This document shows positions 61,355 to 64,000 of a stretch of DNA of 64,000 nt, one piece after another; position 1 is the first letter of the stretch; each line of letters starts with the position of its first letter. A program made the position numbers and the translations under genes. Under the pieces are notes generated by a model. It was not told where the DNA came from, searched no databases, and was given only the letters and a program-made list of their open reading frames with translations. Origin of the DNA: Diplonema japonicum (Eukaryota > Euglenozoa > Diplonemea > Diplonemida > Diplonemidae); contig OZ025677.1 of the NCBI GenBank assembly GCA_964019335.1, forward strand, positions 434,001 to 498,000. Reading direction: 5' to 3'.

Positions 61355-61807
61355 ATGGGCAAGAACCCGACTGCACAAGAGGCGGACGCAGCAGAGTTCA
61401 CCCCCTTCCAAGAGTCATACGAAAAGGAGTGGGCACGCTTTTGTGTGTTTCATAATTATAGGAAGGAAAAGAAGGGCCCGTCCGAAAGAAGAGGATTCTA
61501 TTCTCTATTTCAGCGACATGAACAAGCAAGGCCTGCTGCCAGTTCAGTCCGGACGGTCCCTTATTCAAGGCTAAACTCGGTTGTGAAGAGGAATTACAAC
61601 AAGCAGTTGCACGACCACCCCCGACTAAAGGTCCCCCTCAAGAGGTTCCAAGAAGGCAAGTCAACAAAAAAGGCAAACATCTTTACCCAAGAGCAAATAA
61701 CAGAATTCTTTAGCACCGAGGTATGGCATCGTCCGCCACGCTTATGCAGCGTTGATGTCCGCAGGAACATGTGCACTACCGAGGCACATATCCGACACCT
61801 GTTGTAA
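61355..61807 (+). CDS. Crypton-like tyrosine recombinase fragment (tentative)
   Basis: This 150-codon plus-strand frame encodes a basic protein: FTPFQESYEKEWARFCVFHN, then SRLNSVVKRNYNKQLHDHPR, then KSTKKANIFTQEQITEFFST. The K-K-x-x-x-FT-x-E-Q/E-I-x-x-F segment resembles the core-binding region just before the catalytic domain of Crypton or related tyrosine recombinases. The R-H-R-Y catalytic part is absent, so at best it is a truncated copy. It is one of the few frames on the plus strand and sits just inside the right palindrome. It could alternatively be an unrelated DNA-binding protein. Confidence 0.4.
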   Translation: MGKNPTAQEADAAEFTPFQESYEKEWARFCVFHNYRKEKKGPSERRGFYSLFQRHEQARPAASSVRTVPYSRLNSVVKRNYNKQLHDHPRLKVPLKRFQEGKSTKKANIFTQEQITEFFSTEVWHRPPRLCSVDVRRNMCTTEAHIRHLL

Positions 61808-61861
61808 TTGGTACCACCTGTACCTCCCACCCACTTAAATTTTGCTGTCGTTAAATAAAAT

Positions 61862-62027
61862 ATCGTATTTGTGAATATAAAATTGATGATTTCACTTGTG
61901 GTGGCAGTTTTGACTCGTTAAACGTTATAACACTCGCTTCGCTCGTGAAGTAATTACCTCACTCGTCAAAACCACTGCCACCACGCGTGAAATCATAGGA
62001 TCTTATACTCACTAAATAAATAGTTAT
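61862..62027. repeat. Long palindrome, right copy
   Basis: GATGATTTCACTTGTGGTGG and CAGTTTTGACTCGTTAAACG pair with TCGTCAAAACCACTGCCACC and ACGCGTGAAATCATAGGATC around a CACTCGCTTCGCTCGTG centre. Its flanks match the left copy at 54165-54330 in inverted orientation on both the outer (CTAAATAAATAGTTATT) and inner (CGTTAAATAAAATA) sides. Confidence 0.85.
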
Positions 62028-62165
62028 TGTATTGTTCTGTAAAAAGTCCCAAGTTGGGTCCAAACCCGAAAAAGGTACATAATTTATACAGCACACTAAA
62101 TCCCCAGACCATTATTAAACTGAACAATATAAATACAAATCCGGTACTTTCTCCCCCAAAGGTTT
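62028..62165 (+). mobile_element. MITE-related fragment
   Basis: TCTGTAAAAAGTCCCAAGTT, GGGTCCAAACCCGAAAAAGG and TACATAATTTATACAG match the inner part of the 7997-8361 MITE, and ACAAATCCGGTAC at 62137-62149 matches its TIR. Confidence 0.55.
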
Positions 62166-62384
62166 GTATGCTTGTTTCCAGCAGTTATTTTTTTCGCCTA
62201 GCAGAAGAAAAATGGTAAAATATGAAAAAGAATATAAGGGGGGGGGAGAGAGAGAGAGAGAAAGATAAGAAGAAAAAAAGAGAAGAAAAAAAAGACAGAG
62301 AAAGAGAAGAGAGGAGCCACGGGAAAAAAAAAAAAATAAAATAAAAAGCTTTTTTTCTTCTTTCTAAAGAAATAAGAAATGAAA

Positions 62385-62430
<46 letters not shown>

Positions 62431-63219
62431 CAGAGAAAATGGCAGGACGTATTTCTTTCTTTTTTTTTTTCTTCACTGTGAAATTATGGTGGATCAGGGG
62501 GCCACGCAGTTACCCCTTTTGGCAACAGCCTCTTGGACAAAGAAAAAAATAAACCAACTTCTTCGTCCAAACAACGCTAGGGCTTCTCACCTCCTGAGGG
62601 GTCTGGAACTTAATGTATTCAGATCACTCGTTCGGTGTTGCTCTTGGCGACAATTCTTCTGCTCCATATATCTAGGGAACTTTTTATCTCTCTTTTTTTT
62701 TTCTCTCGTTTCTCCCCTCTTACCACCCTCACACTTGCAATGCAAAAAAAAAAAAAAAAGGGGGAGAAAAAGAAATCACTATGATGGGGGGAGAAGTGTT
62801 AGCAACTACCCACCGGGAAAAAAGAAAAAAAAAAAAAAAAAAGAAGAAGAAAAATATTATCAAACAAGTGGAGAGAGGGGAAAAGGTGGGGGTGGGAGTC
62901 TGATAGGGTTACGGGTGGGAGATGGAGGAAAGGGACTTTTTTTTTTTCCTCATAATTCCCTTTTCTTTTTTCTTTTTCTTCTTTTTTCTCTCTCCCTTTT
63001 TCTTTCTTTCCGTCGGGGCCAGTGTAAAAAAAAGGAGAAAAAAAAAAGAAATCCATCATTCTCTTTACAAATCCTTAGCTCAGGGGTCATCACGTGAAAT
63101 AAGTGCTTCCCCCCCCCCCCCTCCCCACCCTTTTTTGCTTTTTTTTTTTGCTTTGTTTTTTCTTTCTTCCATGTTTCATTTTTTTTCTCTTTAAGTTTGT
63201 TCACACTAAACGTAGTTTT

Positions 63220-63303
<84 letters not shown>

Positions 63304-64000
63304 TTTTTCTTTTCTTTTTTTTTTCCCCCTATTCTTTCTTTCTGTTCTTACCTGCTGTGTTGCGACAGCTCTTTAAAAAAAGAAAAACTCGTGTTGCTGC
63401 TCTGTATGCCTCGGTAAAAGAAACCGGGCACAAGACAGGAGGGGGGGGGGGGGGGGGGGGGGGGTCAAAATAGGTTTAAAAGGGGAATAAAATGCCATAT
63501 TTTGCGCAAGACATCATTAGGAAACAGCCCTTGAAGAGAAGGTGGAAGGTAAAGTACGACTACTGACCACATCAAGCCACCCCTCACCAGATCACATGAG
63601 GCACTCACGACACCCCAGGCGAATATACGTTGCACCGTTGGAAATTTTCTCTTTGCAACATTTCTGGTGAACTTCCGGCCCTGTTTTACCCTATATTCTG
63701 TTATGCAAAAAAGAAAATGGATTTATTTTCCCCCATTGACCCCCACAGTGCACCCGGATGGATTTTGGTCGGGAACTTCGTGGGCATCATTTCTTTCATT
63801 TTTTTTTTTTTTTTTTTCCAACGAAAAAAACCCAACTCAGAAAACTGCCCCATTATCCTGATGTCCATTATCCTAATCAGATGCATTCATGCATGAAATG
63901 TGGGAGGAGGGAGGGGGCGAAATACTGTAAAAACAGGGATTAAAAAAAAAAAAAAAACGATCTTTTAACGTCAAGGCTACCAAAGTGTACCATAAAGTAC
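62166..64000. other. Gene-free simple-repeat-rich end of window
   Basis: Contains an A run (62388-62428), purine tracts, the (TTTC)n repeat, a 24-nt G run (63441-63464), a short dispersed ACTATGATGG...GTTAGCAACTACCC motif (62777-62812), and at 63958-64000 the motif CTTTTAACGTCAAGGCTACC...ACCATAAAGTAC shared with 29828-29870. No gene recognised. Confidence 0.6.
63216..63304. repeat. (TTTC)n microsatellite
   Basis: About 22 uninterrupted TTTC units. A shorter run occurs at 31280-31304. Confidence 0.95.

Overview
This window is nuclear DNA of a protist that looks euglenozoan, most likely a diplonemid. The strongest single clue is at 50559-50597 on the minus strand. It is a spliced-leader (SL) exon ending CAGTTTCTGTACTTTATTG followed directly by a GT donor. 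That 3' end is the one found in kinetoplastid and diplonemid SL RNAs. Other clues agree: the protein genes are long and apparently intronless, every one of the 15 recognisable host genes lies on the minus strand, and an AG acceptor usually sits a few to about 50 nt upstream of the start codon. Together these fit one long polycistronic unit read right to left and processed by SL trans-splicing. Intergenic DNA is extremely rich in A, T, C and G homopolymers.

Layout, left to right. 1-4544: 3'-truncated giant mosaic protein with ZZ-like, MIB/HERC2 and SPRY-like modules. 4630-7148: small multi-pass membrane protein and secreted beta-helix protein. 7320-11040: gene-free with a TA-flanked MITE. 11044-15877: protein with three SGNH/GDSL-type esterase domains, then a ubiquitin-like/beta-propeller protein. 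16000-20700: repeats and a decayed piggyBac element bounded by TTAA. 20760-25060: two close VWA-domain paralogs with CaaX-like C-termini, separated by a dispersed repeat and a broken LINE 3' end. 25653-34595: a myristoylatable pseudokinase-LRR-dual-specificity phosphatase, a hAT remnant, a myristoylatable WD-repeat protein and a membrane-anchored glycosyltransferase. 34730-36583: second piggyBac relic. 37156-42482: metacaspase, a secreted protein of unknown function and a secreted GH65-type glucosidase. 42500-54150: almost gene-free, with LINE debris, TIR elements, microsatellites and the SL RNA gene. 54163-62030: a region framed by inverted copies of a ~150 bp palindrome, holding a LINE-derived ORF, a small gene, a ubiquitin-like/ankyrin gene and a Crypton-like ORF fragment. 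62030-64000: simple repeats only.

Functionally the genes fall into membrane-tethered signalling or scaffold proteins (two N-myristoylation candidates, two CaaX candidates, the MIB/SPRY and Ubl/ankyrin proteins), secretory-pathway glycan enzymes (SGNH repeats, DxD glycosyltransferase, GH65, beta-helix protein) and proteolysis (metacaspase). No operon-like functional grouping is evident, as expected for euglenozoan polycistrons. Translations and motif positions were read by eye and residue numbers are approximate.
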